This document shows, piece by piece, positions 8,198-17,262 of a stretch of 64,000 bases of DNA (position 1 is its first letter; every line of letters starts with the position of its first letter). Position numbers and translations under genes: made by a program. The notes beneath the pieces were generated by a model that had not been told where the DNA came from, searched no databases, and saw only the letters and a list, made by a program, of their open reading frames with translations. The stretch is from Psychrobacter sp. APC 3426 (GTDB taxonomy: Bacteria; Pseudomonadota; Gammaproteobacteria; Pseudomonadales; Moraxellaceae), in assembly GCF_030408035.1 (NCBI RefSeq), contig NZ_JASDCF010000008.1:1-64000 (forward strand), in the 5' to 3' direction.

Positions 8198-9109
8198 TTA
8201 TTTAACCGCTGTCCTACTTAATAATTGCTGACAGCGCTGAATCACAGGTGCATCAACCATTTCACCATCTACTTTAAACACCGCTTGTTCACTGCGCTCA
8301 TATTCTTCTACCACACGCTGAGCAAACTCAATTTCAGCATCTGTCGGTTGCAGTGCATTTTGCACAGTGGCTACTTGTTTAGGATGAATACAGAGCATGC
8401 CTGACATGCCCATCTGTGACCATAACTGAACGCGAGCAATTAATCCTTCACTATCATTAAAATCAGGATATACCGTATCAATAGGTGGTATTAGCTGATT
8501 GACTTTTGAAGTAAGGATTAATTGATAGCGAATCTGATTGGCGATGATATCTGCCGCCGGTGTCCCTACTTGGACTCCCAGATCATTGCATAAATCTAGA
8601 AAGCCATAACTGAATGCGACCAGTCCTGTCGCTTTTGCCATCACATCCACTTGATGCAAACCAATGGCGCTTTCTACTAATGCAACGACTGGTAAACCTG
8701 TACGCTCATAAAACTGTTCGATATCTGTGACCTGCTCAGCTTTCGCCAATAGCACACCTGCCAGGTTGGGCAACTGCTGACATAGTGCTACATCTTTTAT
8801 AAAATCATCACTGCCTGCTTTGTTTATGCGCACCCAAACTGCTTGATATTCTGCACTGTTGTAATAGGTTTTTAATGCGTTACGTGCTGGCGCTTTATCC
8901 TCTGCCGCCACCGCATCCTCTAGATCTATAATCACGGCATCTGCGCCACTGGCAAAGGCCTTACTTACTCTATCTATTCGAGTCGCTGGCACGAATAACC
9001 AGGTTGTAGAGTTCAGGGTTGTAGAGCGTAAGCTATCATTAGATAAGGCTGGCTGATGAACATGTTCTTTATGCGTGATATCTGCGGTGTTGTCATTAAA
9101 TGACGCCAT
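8198..9109 (-). CDS. CitE-like HpcH/HpaI aldolase family, CoA ester lyase
   Basis: A 303-residue member of the citrate lyase beta-subunit superfamily. After a 30-residue variable N-terminus come LFVPATRIDRVSKAFASGAD and DAVIIDLEDAVAAEDK (Mg2+-binding acidic region), WVRINKAGSDDF, VALVESAIGL, and GMLCIHPKQVATVQNAL. These proteins cleave or form carbon-carbon bonds in acyl-CoA substrates such as malyl-CoA or citramalyl-CoA. No citrate lyase alpha or gamma subunits are adjacent, so it is a stand-alone enzyme. GGAG precedes the ATG. It is divergent from the aminotransferase gene. Confidence 0.82.
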   Translation of the reverse strand: MASFNDNTADITHKEHVHQPALSNDSLRSTTLNSTTWLFVPATRIDRVSKAFASGADAVIIDLEDAVAAEDKAPARNALKTYYNSAEYQAVWVRINKAGSDDFIKDVALCQQLPNLAGVLLAKAEQVTDIEQFYERTGLPVVALVESAIGLHQVDVMAKATGLVAFSYGFLDLCNDLGVQVGTPAADIIANQIRYQLILTSKVNQLIPPIDTVYPDFNDSEGLIARVQLWSQMGMSGMLCIHPKQVATVQNALQPTDAEIEFAQRVVEEYERSEQAVFKVDGEMVDAPVIQRCQQLLSRTAVK

Positions 9110-9256
9110 TTTTTACTCCGTCTACTGGTTTGGACACTGATTGCTTCATTATTTGACCCTATTATTGCATCACAACATTCACTATGACATTGAGTTAATC
9201 GTCAATGTGGTTTATGCTTTTGACACCTTATTTTATCTTATCTGTAGAGAATCAAA

Positions 9257-10453
9257 ATGTTTGAACGTGTCGATTATTATGCTGGTGATCCTATCTTAGG
9301 TCTAGTGGATAAATTTATTGCTGATAGTAACCCAAACAAAATCAATTTGGGCATTGGCATCTACTATGATGAAGACAGCAAATTGCCAGTGCTTGAGTGC
9401 GTTAAAATAGCTGAACAACGAATTGCTGACCCCGTCTCACCTAGGCCTTATCTACCCATGGCAGGATTGCCCGGGCACCGTCTAGCCTGTCAAAACCTAC
9501 TGTTCGGTAAAAACGCCAAGGTCTTGCAAGACAAGCGTGTTGCCACTATCGCTACCCTCGGTGGCTCAGGTGCCCTAAAGGTCGGCGCTGAGTTTATTCA
9601 TGAATGGTTCCCTGCATCCAAGTGCTATGTGAGCGATCCGACATGGAGTAATCATATTGCTATCTTTGAAGGCTGCGATGTCAAAGTAGGCACCTACCCT
9701 TACTACGATAGCGCCACCAGCAGCATTAAGTTTGATGAAATGATAGGTTTCATAGAAACGCTCAATAAAAACGATGTGGTATTATTGCACCCTTGCTGCC
9801 ACAACCCAACTGGTATGGATTTGACCCAAGACCAATGGGATGAGTTATTAGCCGTAATGAAACAACATGAGCTTATCCCTTTTATGGACATCGCTTACCA
9901 AGGCTTTGGACAAGATATGCACAGCGACGCTTATGCAATTCGTAAAGCGGTAGAGATGGGTTTACCTGTCTTTGTGAGTAACTCATTCTCCAAGAACTTA
10001 TCGCTATATGGCGAGCGTGTGGGGGGTTTGTCCGTGGTTTGCCCAAGTGCTGACGAAGCCGAGCGCGTCTTTGGGCAGCTCAATTATGCCGTACGCCGCA
10101 TCTATACTAGCCCGCCATCACATGGTGGTCGCGTGGTTGACATCGTCATGAATGACGACAGCCTGCATCAGCAATGGGTTGGTGAAGTCTATGGTATGCG
10201 TGATCGTATCAAAGCCATGCGCCTTAAGCTAAAATCCGTACTAGAAGCCAAAGTGCCAACGCGCAACTTTGACTACATTACCAATCAAAACGGTATGTTT
10301 AGTTTTACGGGCTTAACGGCTGAGCAAATCGAACGCTTACAGAAAGAGTTTGGTGTTTATTTGGTCTCTAACTCTCGCATGTGTATGGCAGGATTAAATG
10401 TCAACAACGTCGATTATGTCGCCAATGCGATGGCCGAAGTGTTAAAAGATTGA
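9257..10453 (+). CDS. tyrB: Aromatic amino acid aminotransferase
   Basis: A 398-residue class I aminotransferase of the aspartate/tyrosine group (usual length about 397). It starts MFERVDYYAGDPILGL, has the substrate-phosphate region ATLGGSGALKVG, the NPTGMDLT loop with the PLP-contacting Asn, DIAYQGFGQD, the PLP lysine in SNSFSKNLSLYGERVG, and the C-terminal Arg in SNSRMCMAGLN that binds the alpha-carboxylate. It transfers amino groups between aromatic or dicarboxylic amino acids and 2-oxoglutarate in the cytoplasm. The choice of tyrB over aspC is by overall impression. Monocistronic, with its own terminator. Confidence 0.85.
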   Translation: MFERVDYYAGDPILGLVDKFIADSNPNKINLGIGIYYDEDSKLPVLECVKIAEQRIADPVSPRPYLPMAGLPGHRLACQNLLFGKNAKVLQDKRVATIATLGGSGALKVGAEFIHEWFPASKCYVSDPTWSNHIAIFEGCDVKVGTYPYYDSATSSIKFDEMIGFIETLNKNDVVLLHPCCHNPTGMDLTQDQWDELLAVMKQHELIPFMDIAYQGFGQDMHSDAYAIRKAVEMGLPVFVSNSFSKNLSLYGERVGGLSVVCPSADEAERVFGQLNYAVRRIYTSPPSHGGRVVDIVMNDDSLHQQWVGEVYGMRDRIKAMRLKLKSVLEAKVPTRNFDYITNQNGMFSFTGLTAEQIERLQKEFGVYLVSNSRMCMAGLNVNNVDYVANAMAEVLKD

Positions 10454-10494
10454 GCTATCGGCTAAGAAAGTCTTATCACTTATAAATGACAGCG

Positions 10495-10532
10495 AAAAAA
10501 GCCGCCTAGAGAAATGTCCTAGGCGGCTTTTT
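10495..10532 (+). terminator. Rho-independent terminator of the aminotransferase gene
   Basis: GCCGCCTAG (10501-10509) pairs perfectly with CTAGGCGGC (10519-10527), flanked by six A residues before and five T residues after, so it may work in both directions. Confidence 0.93.
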
Positions 10533-10585
10533 ACTTTAAGCATAAGCTGTATTTTTAAAACCATTCATTACTATTCAAAGCAAGA

Positions 10586-11347
10586 CTAAGCAAGCATACC
10601 GCCATCGACAACCACCGTTGCACCTGTCGTATAGCTCGACGCATCAGACACTAGGTACAATACCGTACCTGCCATCTCATCTGGATCGGCTACGCGTCCT
10701 AGTGGAATGGCATGTAACGCCATTTTTAAAACCTTATCATTGGTAGTCAAAGCAGAAGCAAACTTGGTATCGGTTAGACCTGGCAACAAAGCATTGACGC
10801 GAATGTTTAATGGGCCACATTCTTTGGCAAAGGCTTTGGTCATGCTAATAACTGCAGCTTTGGTGATTGAATAGATGCCTTGCTTATCACCTGCGACCAA
10901 GCCATTGACTGATGCCGTATTTAAAATTACTCCACCGCCCTGCTCGCGCATCATTTTACCCGCCGCCGTAGACATAAAGAAATAACCACGGATGTTGACC
11001 TCTACCGTCTTATCAAAAGCTGCCAAATCCGTATCTAAAATATGCCCATAGTAAGGGTTTGCCGCGGCATTGTTCACTAAGATATCAATTTGACCAAATT
11101 CGCTTTTGATATGCTCAAAAATCGCCTCAATCTGCTCCATCTCGCCCACGTGACAAGCAAAAGCACTGGCTTTATAACCATCAGCGATGATGCTATCGGC
11201 TACCGCTTGGCAAGCATCAATCTTACGGCTAGAGACAATCACATGTGCACCTCTAGATGCCAATAGACGCGCGATAGACTCACCAATACCACGGCTCGCG
11301 CCAGTAACTAAAGCAATCTTGCCTGTTAAATCAAATAAATCTTTCAT
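10586..11347 (-). CDS. Short-chain dehydrogenase/reductase
   Basis: A 253-residue classical SDR. It has the nucleotide-binding TGASRGIG near residue 15, the NNAAAN motif, the catalytic Ser in NTASVNG, YSITK (Tyr and Lys of the active site), and a C-terminal GGMLA end. AAGGA precedes the ATG. The nearest impression is of DHRS4-like or 3-oxoacyl reductases acting on ketones or acyl chains. It lies downstream of another SDR and an acyl-CoA dehydrogenase on the same strand, suggesting a fatty-acid or alcohol degradation set. Exact substrate unknown. Confidence 0.83.
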   Translation of the reverse strand: MKDLFDLTGKIALVTGASRGIGESIARLLASRGAHVIVSSRKIDACQAVADSIIADGYKASAFACHVGEMEQIEAIFEHIKSEFGQIDILVNNAAANPYYGHILDTDLAAFDKTVEVNIRGYFFMSTAAGKMMREQGGGVILNTASVNGLVAGDKQGIYSITKAAVISMTKAFAKECGPLNIRVNALLPGLTDTKFASALTTNDKVLKMALHAIPLGRVADPDEMAGTVLYLVSDASSYTTGATVVVDGGMLA

Positions 11348-11425
11348 CGTTATTCCTTATATTTTGAATTAGCTATTCATTTTTCAATTTTTTATCGGAA
11401 ATACTTAATAAGTTATAATCGAAAA

Positions 11426-11509
11426 ACTGCAAACTCATTACAAGGCAGCCGAGCGTAGATAGTACAAATAGTACATCGAGCGAGGCTAACGCCGTAATGG
11501 TTTAGCAGT
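11426..11509. repeat. Nested hairpin repeat of a second type
   Basis: Outer arms ACTGCAAACTCATTAC (11426-11441) and GTAATGGTTTAGCAGT (11494-11509) pair nearly completely. Inside are a second inverted pair (GCCGAGCG...CGAGCGAGGC) and a central GTAC-N5-GTAC. It fills the gap between the two SDR genes and ends ten bases before the stop of the upstream one. Only this copy was seen in the window. Possibly a REP-like element. Confidence 0.7.
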
Positions 11510-11519
11510 TATTTGATTA

Positions 11520-12302
11520 TTAAGCCAACATGCCACCATCAAGGGTAAACGCATGACCATTCATAAAGCTGCTTTCATCACTGGCAAGCCAAGCAATCGC
11601 ACCAGACACTTCATCGACGTCACCTAAACGGCGCATTGGGCTGGCTTTGATGGTTGCTTGTTGGGCACGCTCATCCATATTTGCCATAGTATTACGCACC
11701 ATCGGCGTATCGATAAAGCTCGGACATACCGCATTAAAACGAATATTGACGCGCGCATATTCATGAGCCGCAGACTTGGTTAGCCCCATGACACCATGCT
11801 TAGCAGCGCTATAAGCTGATAATAGCGGCGCAGAACGCAGGCCTGCGATAGACGCGACATTAATCACATGACCGCCACCATCGGGTGCCATGCAAGTGAC
11901 AGCAGCACGCATACAATGCCAGACGCCTTTTAGATTAACAGCGATATTACGATCGAAATCTTCATCGCTCAGCTCATGCATGGGTGCTGGTTTATGATCG
12001 ATACCAGCATTGTTTATTACCACATCGAGACCACCAAGCGTTTCCATGGCAAAGGCAAATAGCGCCCGCACTTCATCGCCACTAGTGACATCGACCTTTT
12101 TAAAGACGATACTATTGCCAGCGTCCTGACCTTGCTTAGCAACGGCAGCGCCCATCTCTTCTGCCAAATCGCCAATGACTACTTTGGCCCCGCGACTGGC
12201 TAACAATAATGCACTTGCGGCTCCGATACCAGACGCCCCGCCGGTGATTAAAATGCGTTTACCAGTTACGTCTGAGGCAATTCCATTTGTATTTAGCGTC
12301 AT
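11520..12302 (-). CDS. Short-chain dehydrogenase/reductase
   Basis: A 260-residue SDR with TGGASGIG for NAD(P) binding, an Asp after beta-2 (VVIGDLAEE) that favours NAD over NADP, NNAGID, the catalytic Ser in NVASIAG, and YSAAK. The C-terminus ends DGGMLA like the neighbour at 10586, although the two proteins differ elsewhere. AAGGA precedes the ATG. It resembles 3-hydroxyacyl or 3-hydroxybutyrate-type dehydrogenases. It sits 75 bases after the acyl-CoA dehydrogenase on the same strand, so beta-oxidation-like chemistry is plausible. Confidence 0.83.
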   Translation of the reverse strand: MTLNTNGIASDVTGKRILITGGASGIGAASALLLASRGAKVVIGDLAEEMGAAVAKQGQDAGNSIVFKKVDVTSGDEVRALFAFAMETLGGLDVVINNAGIDHKPAPMHELSDEDFDRNIAVNLKGVWHCMRAAVTCMAPDGGGHVINVASIAGLRSAPLLSAYSAAKHGVMGLTKSAAHEYARVNIRFNAVCPSFIDTPMVRNTMANMDERAQQATIKASPMRRLGDVDEVSGAIAWLASDESSFMNGHAFTLDGGMLA

Positions 12303-12377
12303 ATTTTATTCCTTTAAAAGTGTATTATTTTATCTGGTGCAAGTTTCTACAACACGATGCGACTAACCTTTCATTGG

Positions 12378-14198
12378 TTAGAACCATTCTGCTCGCATAT
12401 CCGTGCATACTGCATTGTCGTTATTTAACAGCTCGATATCGCGATTGATTAAGGGCAATTCCCAATCGATAAAATATTTTGCTGTTTGCAGTTTACCGTG
12501 ATAGAAGTTTTGTTTTTCCGTATCTTGTGAATTACTATCCATGGTCTCACTTAACAATTGCTCAGCTTTGCTGGCTTGGCGAATCCAAATCCAACTGACC
12601 ACGATAGAGGCAAAGATATTCATCAATGCTTGTGCATTACCAGTCAACGTGATGGCTTTTTCCGTTTGCAGGATTTTGCTTAAATGCACCAACACTTCAT
12701 GCAAATGACCCATATAAGGCATCAATTTACCGGCAAGTTTGGCAGTCTCTGGTGTGCTAATACTTTCTAAGTCTTGAGTGATTTCACGCTTCAAGATTTG
12801 AATACCAAGCCCTTTATTTTGCCATAACTTTCGGAATGACAAATCTAACGCTTGCACGCCATTTGTGCCTTCATGAATGGGATTGAGACGATTGTCTCGC
12901 CAAAACTGCTCGGCCTGATATTCACGCGTATAACCTGCACCGCCCAATACTTGAATACCCAAGTCATTGGCCTTTGGACCATACTCAGATGGCCATGCTT
13001 TGAGTACTGGCGTTAATAAATCCAATAATTCTGATAGCTCGTTTTTTAGCGTATCATCTTCACAGGTATTGATACGGTCAATCAGGTTCGAGCCGTATAA
13101 GCACAGTGAAATGCCGCCCTCGCTATAAGCTTTTTGCGCAAGTAGCATGCGTTTGACATCACCATGATTGATAATCGCCGTTGCCGCATCTTCAGGTTTA
13201 TTGTTCGGTGCGATTCTGCCCTGCGTTCTGTCTTTGGCATAATCGAGCGAATACTGATAACCGCGATAGCCAATCATCGCCGCCCCAAAACCAACCGCGA
13301 TACGCGCCTCATTCATCATTTTAAACATGTAACGCAGACCAAAATGCTCTTCGCCGATAAGATAGCCGTGACATTCGCCTGCGTCGCCAAAGCTTAATGC
13401 GGTAGAAGTCGCGCCTCTATAACCAAGTTTATGAATAAGACCCGTTAAATGCACATCATTGCGCTCGCCGACCGATAAATCATCATTGAGTCGATACTTG
13501 GGCACGGCAAATAAAGAAATACCTTTGACGCCACCAGGACCGCCCGGCACCTTGGCTAAGACCAAATGCACAATATTGTCAGACAATTCGTGATCGCCCG
13601 CTGAGATATAAATCTTGCTACCTTTAATGCGGTAGCTGCCGTCGTCCTGCTTTACTGCCGTGGTTTTGATATCAGCAAGCGATGAACCTGCATGTGGTTC
13701 GGTTAGTGCCATCGTTCCTGTGAACTCACCCGTTAGCATGCGCGGCATAAAGGCATTTTTAATCTCATCACTAGCGAAATGTGAGATAACATTAATCGCC
13801 GCCGTCGTCAGAAATGGATAAGCCGTGGTCGATGGATTGGCTGCCATAAAATAGCCTGCCACCGCCGTCATAACCGTTTCAGGTAATTGCATCCCGCCAT
13901 CGTCAAAGCTATAACGACCCGCGATAAAGCCTGATTCACGAAACGCATCAAAAGCGACTTTGACATCGTCTATCATGCTAACTTTTTTGCCGTCAAACTG
14001 TGGCTCGTTCTTATCTGCTAAATGGTTGTGGGGCAAGAACAACTGGGTCGCGATTTTATTGGCGGTGTCTAATACCGCATCGAAAGTTTCGCGGCTGTGT
14101 TCTGCAAACTTAGGATGCTTGGTTAAATTTTCTGTGCCCAATACATCATATAATTGGAACGGTAATTCAAAGTCGTTGATAAGCGTATCTGCTGCCAT
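12378..14198 (-). CDS. Acyl-CoA dehydrogenase, long DmdC-like type
   Basis: A 606-residue flavoprotein, longer than the usual 380-400 because of the extra C-terminal domain found in the DmdC/FadE5-like group. Motifs: MALTEPHAGSSLADIKT (FAD-binding), KGSKIYISAGDHEL, YKD-type helix in LDYAKDRTQGR, QVLGGAGYTREY, and the catalytic glutamate in NPIHEGTNGVQALDL. It would introduce an alpha-beta double bond into an acyl-CoA and pass electrons to ETF. First gene of a minus-strand set with two SDRs and divergent from a GlxA-type regulator. GAGA precedes the ATG. Confidence 0.88.
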   Translation of the reverse strand: MAADTLINDFELPFQLYDVLGTENLTKHPKFAEHSRETFDAVLDTANKIATQLFLPHNHLADKNEPQFDGKKVSMIDDVKVAFDAFRESGFIAGRYSFDDGGMQLPETVMTAVAGYFMAANPSTTAYPFLTTAAINVISHFASDEIKNAFMPRMLTGEFTGTMALTEPHAGSSLADIKTTAVKQDDGSYRIKGSKIYISAGDHELSDNIVHLVLAKVPGGPGGVKGISLFAVPKYRLNDDLSVGERNDVHLTGLIHKLGYRGATSTALSFGDAGECHGYLIGEEHFGLRYMFKMMNEARIAVGFGAAMIGYRGYQYSLDYAKDRTQGRIAPNNKPEDAATAIINHGDVKRMLLAQKAYSEGGISLCLYGSNLIDRINTCEDDTLKNELSELLDLLTPVLKAWPSEYGPKANDLGIQVLGGAGYTREYQAEQFWRDNRLNPIHEGTNGVQALDLSFRKLWQNKGLGIQILKREITQDLESISTPETAKLAGKLMPYMGHLHEVLVHLSKILQTEKAITLTGNAQALMNIFASIVVSWIWIRQASKAEQLLSETMDSNSQDTEKQNFYHGKLQTAKYFIDWELPLINRDIELLNNDNAVCTDMRAEWF

Positions 14199-14344
14199 AG
14201 TATTCTCGTTAACTTATTCAATTTGGTAATCAATTGATATTAATCTAATTTAACGTCTTGCCGTATTGTCATTTATGACATAATTATGGTCAAATAAGAC
14301 ATTCTTTCTAATGTATGGTGAGTGAACTTCAAATTACGCTTAGC

Positions 14345-14416
14345 GCAGCTGGTGGAGATTTTTGCAGCCTCTGTCTGGCGAAGCGCACAGCACGCAAGAA
14401 AATCTTTACCAGCTGC
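14345..14416. repeat. Variable-arm hairpin, conserved-core family (copy C)
   Basis: Left arm GCAGCTGGTGGAGATTTTT and right arm AAAATCTTTACCAGCTGC pair with two mismatches around a core beginning GCAGCCTCTGTCTG and ending CACAGCACGCAAG. It lies between two divergent genes, where a terminator has no obvious use. Confidence 0.8.
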
Positions 14417-14488
14417 ACGCAAATATTAGCGAATGCTTTTATTTATTATCAGCTATAGATTTGCATACACCTAAAAGGAAACTAAATT

Positions 14489-15523
14489 TTGCCCTACTCT
14501 AAACCCTTTAAAGTGATTATCCTTGGTTTCGATGGTGTGCTTGGCAGCGTGCTCGCTGGGGCACTAGATTTATTTTCATTTACCGGAGTCAGCTGGCAAC
14601 GCTTTTTGGATGAGCGCGTGGAGCCAAGGTTTAATGTGCAGATTGCCAGTCTTGGCGGTGCCGATATCAGATGTAGCAATCGCTTAATCATGCAAGCGCA
14701 TTGCGATATTCAAGATGTGATTGAGTGCGACCTATTATTGATTCCAACAATTGGCGATTCAATCGATAAAGTATTAAGTCAAAACAGTGAGTTAATTCCG
14801 CATTTGCAGCGACTGGCTAATACCAAAGCAGATATTGCCAGCAACTGTAGCGGGGCTTTCTTTTTAGCAAAGGCGGGCTTGCTCGATGGCAAAGTAGCGA
14901 CAACTCACTGGGGCTATGCCAGTAAGTTTAAGGCGGATTTTCCTTTGGTTGATTTGCAAGAAAACCAGTTTGTCACTCAATCAAAGAATCAATCAAAAAG
15001 CCAGTCAAAAGACCAATCGGGCAACATATTCTGTGCGGCGGGTGGCAGTGCCTTTTATGACTTAGGGTTGTTATTAATAGAGCGTTATTGTGGGCGCGAG
15101 ATTTCTACCCAAGTGGCAAAAACTCAAATTATCGATAGTAAACGCGGTAATCAAAACAGCTATACTAATGTGACTTTGCATAAGCCGCATTCAGATCAGC
15201 TGGTCAAGCAAGTACAAGAGTTCATTGAGGAAAACTTCAAGCAGCCTATTCAAATCAGCCGTTTAGCTGCTATGGTCAATATCACCCCGCGTACCTTAAA
15301 CAGACGTTTTCAGTCATGCGTCGCGATGCGCCCCATTGAGTATATTCAAGCAGTACGAATTGAGCAGGCAAAGCGTCTATTGGAATCAGGGGATGTGACG
15401 ATAAAATCACTCGCTGAGCAAGTCGGCTACGAGGATATATCCTCATTTACTCGGCTTTTTAAACGCGCCACCGAGCTGACTCCGAAAGAATATCAGGATA
15501 AGTTTTCACGACTGGCGATTTAA
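14489..15523 (+). CDS. GlxA-family transcriptional regulator (DJ-1/PfpI plus AraC HTH)
   Basis: A 344-residue regulator starting at TTG with AAGGA about nine bases upstream; no better ATG exists. Residues 7-160 form a DJ-1/PfpI-like domain with the nucleophile-elbow sequence SNCSGAFFLA (Cys120), and residues 245-335 form a double AraC helix-turn-helix (ISRLAAMVNITPRTLNRRF and IKSLAEQVGYEDISSFTRLF). A Gln/Ser/Lys repeat (QSKNQSKSQSKDQSG, residues 164-178) interrupts the first domain. Such regulators sense metabolites and activate catabolic genes. The divergent acyl-CoA dehydrogenase/SDR set is the most likely target. Confidence 0.85.
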   Translation: MPYSKPFKVIILGFDGVLGSVLAGALDLFSFTGVSWQRFLDERVEPRFNVQIASLGGADIRCSNRLIMQAHCDIQDVIECDLLLIPTIGDSIDKVLSQNSELIPHLQRLANTKADIASNCSGAFFLAKAGLLDGKVATTHWGYASKFKADFPLVDLQENQFVTQSKNQSKSQSKDQSGNIFCAAGGSAFYDLGLLLIERYCGREISTQVAKTQIIDSKRGNQNSYTNVTLHKPHSDQLVKQVQEFIEENFKQPIQISRLAAMVNITPRTLNRRFQSCVAMRPIEYIQAVRIEQAKRLLESGDVTIKSLAEQVGYEDISSFTRLFKRATELTPKEYQDKFSRLAI

Positions 15524-15635
15524 CTTTATAGTAGATTTTTTAGAAGTAATACGTTGCTGCAACAAATTTATCATAGCAACAATTTTATATAATTAGGGCG
15601 TGTCCTCATTCGATATAAAAACGATACAGCGAGAT

Positions 15636-15697
15636 GAAAAGTTGTTTTTCGCAGCATCTGTCGGCGTAGGCACAGCACGCAAGAAAAACAACTTTCC
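15636..15697. repeat. Variable-arm hairpin, conserved-core family (copy D)
   Basis: GAAAAGTTGTTTTT (15636-15649) pairs with AAAAACAACTTTCC (15684-15697) around the core CGCAGCATCTGTCGGCGTAG plus GCACAGCACGCAAG. It lies between convergent genes, so a bidirectional terminator role is possible here. Confidence 0.82.
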
Positions 15698-15756
15698 ATT
15701 GAGCGACTTGATAGCTACGTATCTGATTTAGTTGGATTCGACTATAGATCTAAATT

Positions 15757-16989
15757 TTATTGCCACAAGCCTTCGACATGAATCGTATCGGCCTTAATCG
15801 TTGGGTAATCACTAAGCATCAATTGATAACCGCCGACCGTATTGGCACTAATCTGACACCTCGCGCCTAGTGGAAAACTGTGTTTTTGACCAATATGACC
15901 AAAGCGCATGCCGCTATAAATCGGCAACCCTGTCAGCTTATGCAATTGACGAATGACGGTAGCGACATCGTAACGCTTGTCATAGCTGTCCTCACCTGCA
16001 CCCGATAATGCACCAAATACAATCGCTTGTTGGTTTTTAAATACGCCTGCTAAGTACAAATCATACAGCATGCGCTCAATACGATAGGCGTGCTCGCCCA
16101 CATCCTCTAGAAATACAATGCCACCGTCAATACGTGGCAAATACGCACTACCTGCCAGCGCCGATACCACACTTAAATTGCCGCCCCAAATAGTGCCCGT
16201 TATATTTTTTGGCTCAGAATTTGTCAGAATACTCGGTAAATTAGGACTGGTTAAAGACGCATCTTGTATATTGATAGCCAAATTAGGATTGGTTAATGCT
16301 TCTGCAAACTGTCGGCAGCTGACTTGGTCAGGTTTGGTTTTGCCAAACTCACTATAGAGCATTGGCGCAGCAAGCGAGCTCATCTCTCCTTTTGCCAGTA
16401 GCGCGCACTGGATAGCGGTCACATCACTAAAGCCTGCGAGTATGGTGCCACGTTCTTTCATAATGCGCCCCAACGTCGACCAATCAATCATCGGTAATAA
16501 ACGTACGGCTCCATAGCCACCACGTACACCGAGCAGTAATTTTGGCGCGGTGATAGCACCAGTGGCGATGTTTTGCAAATCACTCGCCCGCTGCGAGTCT
16601 GTACCAGCAAAACGCAGATACTGCCGCTTGGTAACCGCAGGATTATCCACTTTAAAACCTGCACAGGCTAAACGCTCTAACGCCAATTCATTACGCTCGT
16701 CACTACCACCGACATTGGAGCTGGCAAAAAGCCGCGTCTCAATATTCGGCGTGATACAACGCGTTTGCGCCTGCAATGTTTCGGGCAATGCTTCTTGTGA
16801 TGTCAGGCTCTCATTCATCAATGCCGTTGGTAAGTCGTCTTTAGTAAGCTGCGTTCGACTATCTTGCTGAGTAGCATTAGCAGCCAGCGCGTTTGTCATG
16901 CTTTGGGTTGCTAATAGCCCTGCCCCGGCACTGATACCCATTTGATGTAGAAACTGGCGACGATTCAGCCCAGAAAATTTCTTGGTCAT
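15757..16989 (-). CDS. Tat-exported LD-carboxypeptidase, peptidase family S66
   Basis: A 410-residue protein with a twin-arginine signal (NRRQFLHQMGISAG, Arg10-Arg11, then a hydrophobic stretch to about residue 37). The S66 catalytic serine is Ser188 in LAGFSDVTAI, preceded by LLGVRGGYGAVRLLP; later come FLEDVGEHAYRIERML and FGHIGQKHSFPLGA, which carry the expected acidic and histidine residues. LD-carboxypeptidases remove the terminal D-Ala from tetrapeptide stems when peptidoglycan is recycled. E. coli LdcA is cytoplasmic and about 304 residues, so the Tat signal and a long N-terminal segment (about 40-75) point to a periplasmic variant. Confidence 0.85.
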   Translation of the reverse strand: MTKKFSGLNRRQFLHQMGISAGAGLLATQSMTNALAANATQQDSRTQLTKDDLPTALMNESLTSQEALPETLQAQTRCITPNIETRLFASSNVGGSDERNELALERLACAGFKVDNPAVTKRQYLRFAGTDSQRASDLQNIATGAITAPKLLLGVRGGYGAVRLLPMIDWSTLGRIMKERGTILAGFSDVTAIQCALLAKGEMSSLAAPMLYSEFGKTKPDQVSCRQFAEALTNPNLAINIQDASLTSPNLPSILTNSEPKNITGTIWGGNLSVVSALAGSAYLPRIDGGIVFLEDVGEHAYRIERMLYDLYLAGVFKNQQAIVFGALSGAGEDSYDKRYDVATVIRQLHKLTGLPIYSGMRFGHIGQKHSFPLGARCQISANTVGGYQLMLSDYPTIKADTIHVEGLWQ

Positions 16990-17262
16990 TATTTTACCTT
17001 TTTTGCCATGCAGCTATGGTCTGTTGGACAGATGTCTTTAGCACACGTTAAATATTTGTTTTTATAAGATCTCATAAAACTGGATTATAGCGCAGGTTTG
17101 GACAATATCGTGTCTTAGGATGGTTTAGCTCAGCTCAATCTATGGTTTCTATATTCAACAAAACGATACAGAATCACTCACAGTCTTATTTGGCTGAAGT
17201 CGCTACTCTTGTTATAGTAAAGGGTGTTCAATAGTCTTTAACAAAAAATAAGGAATATAAGT

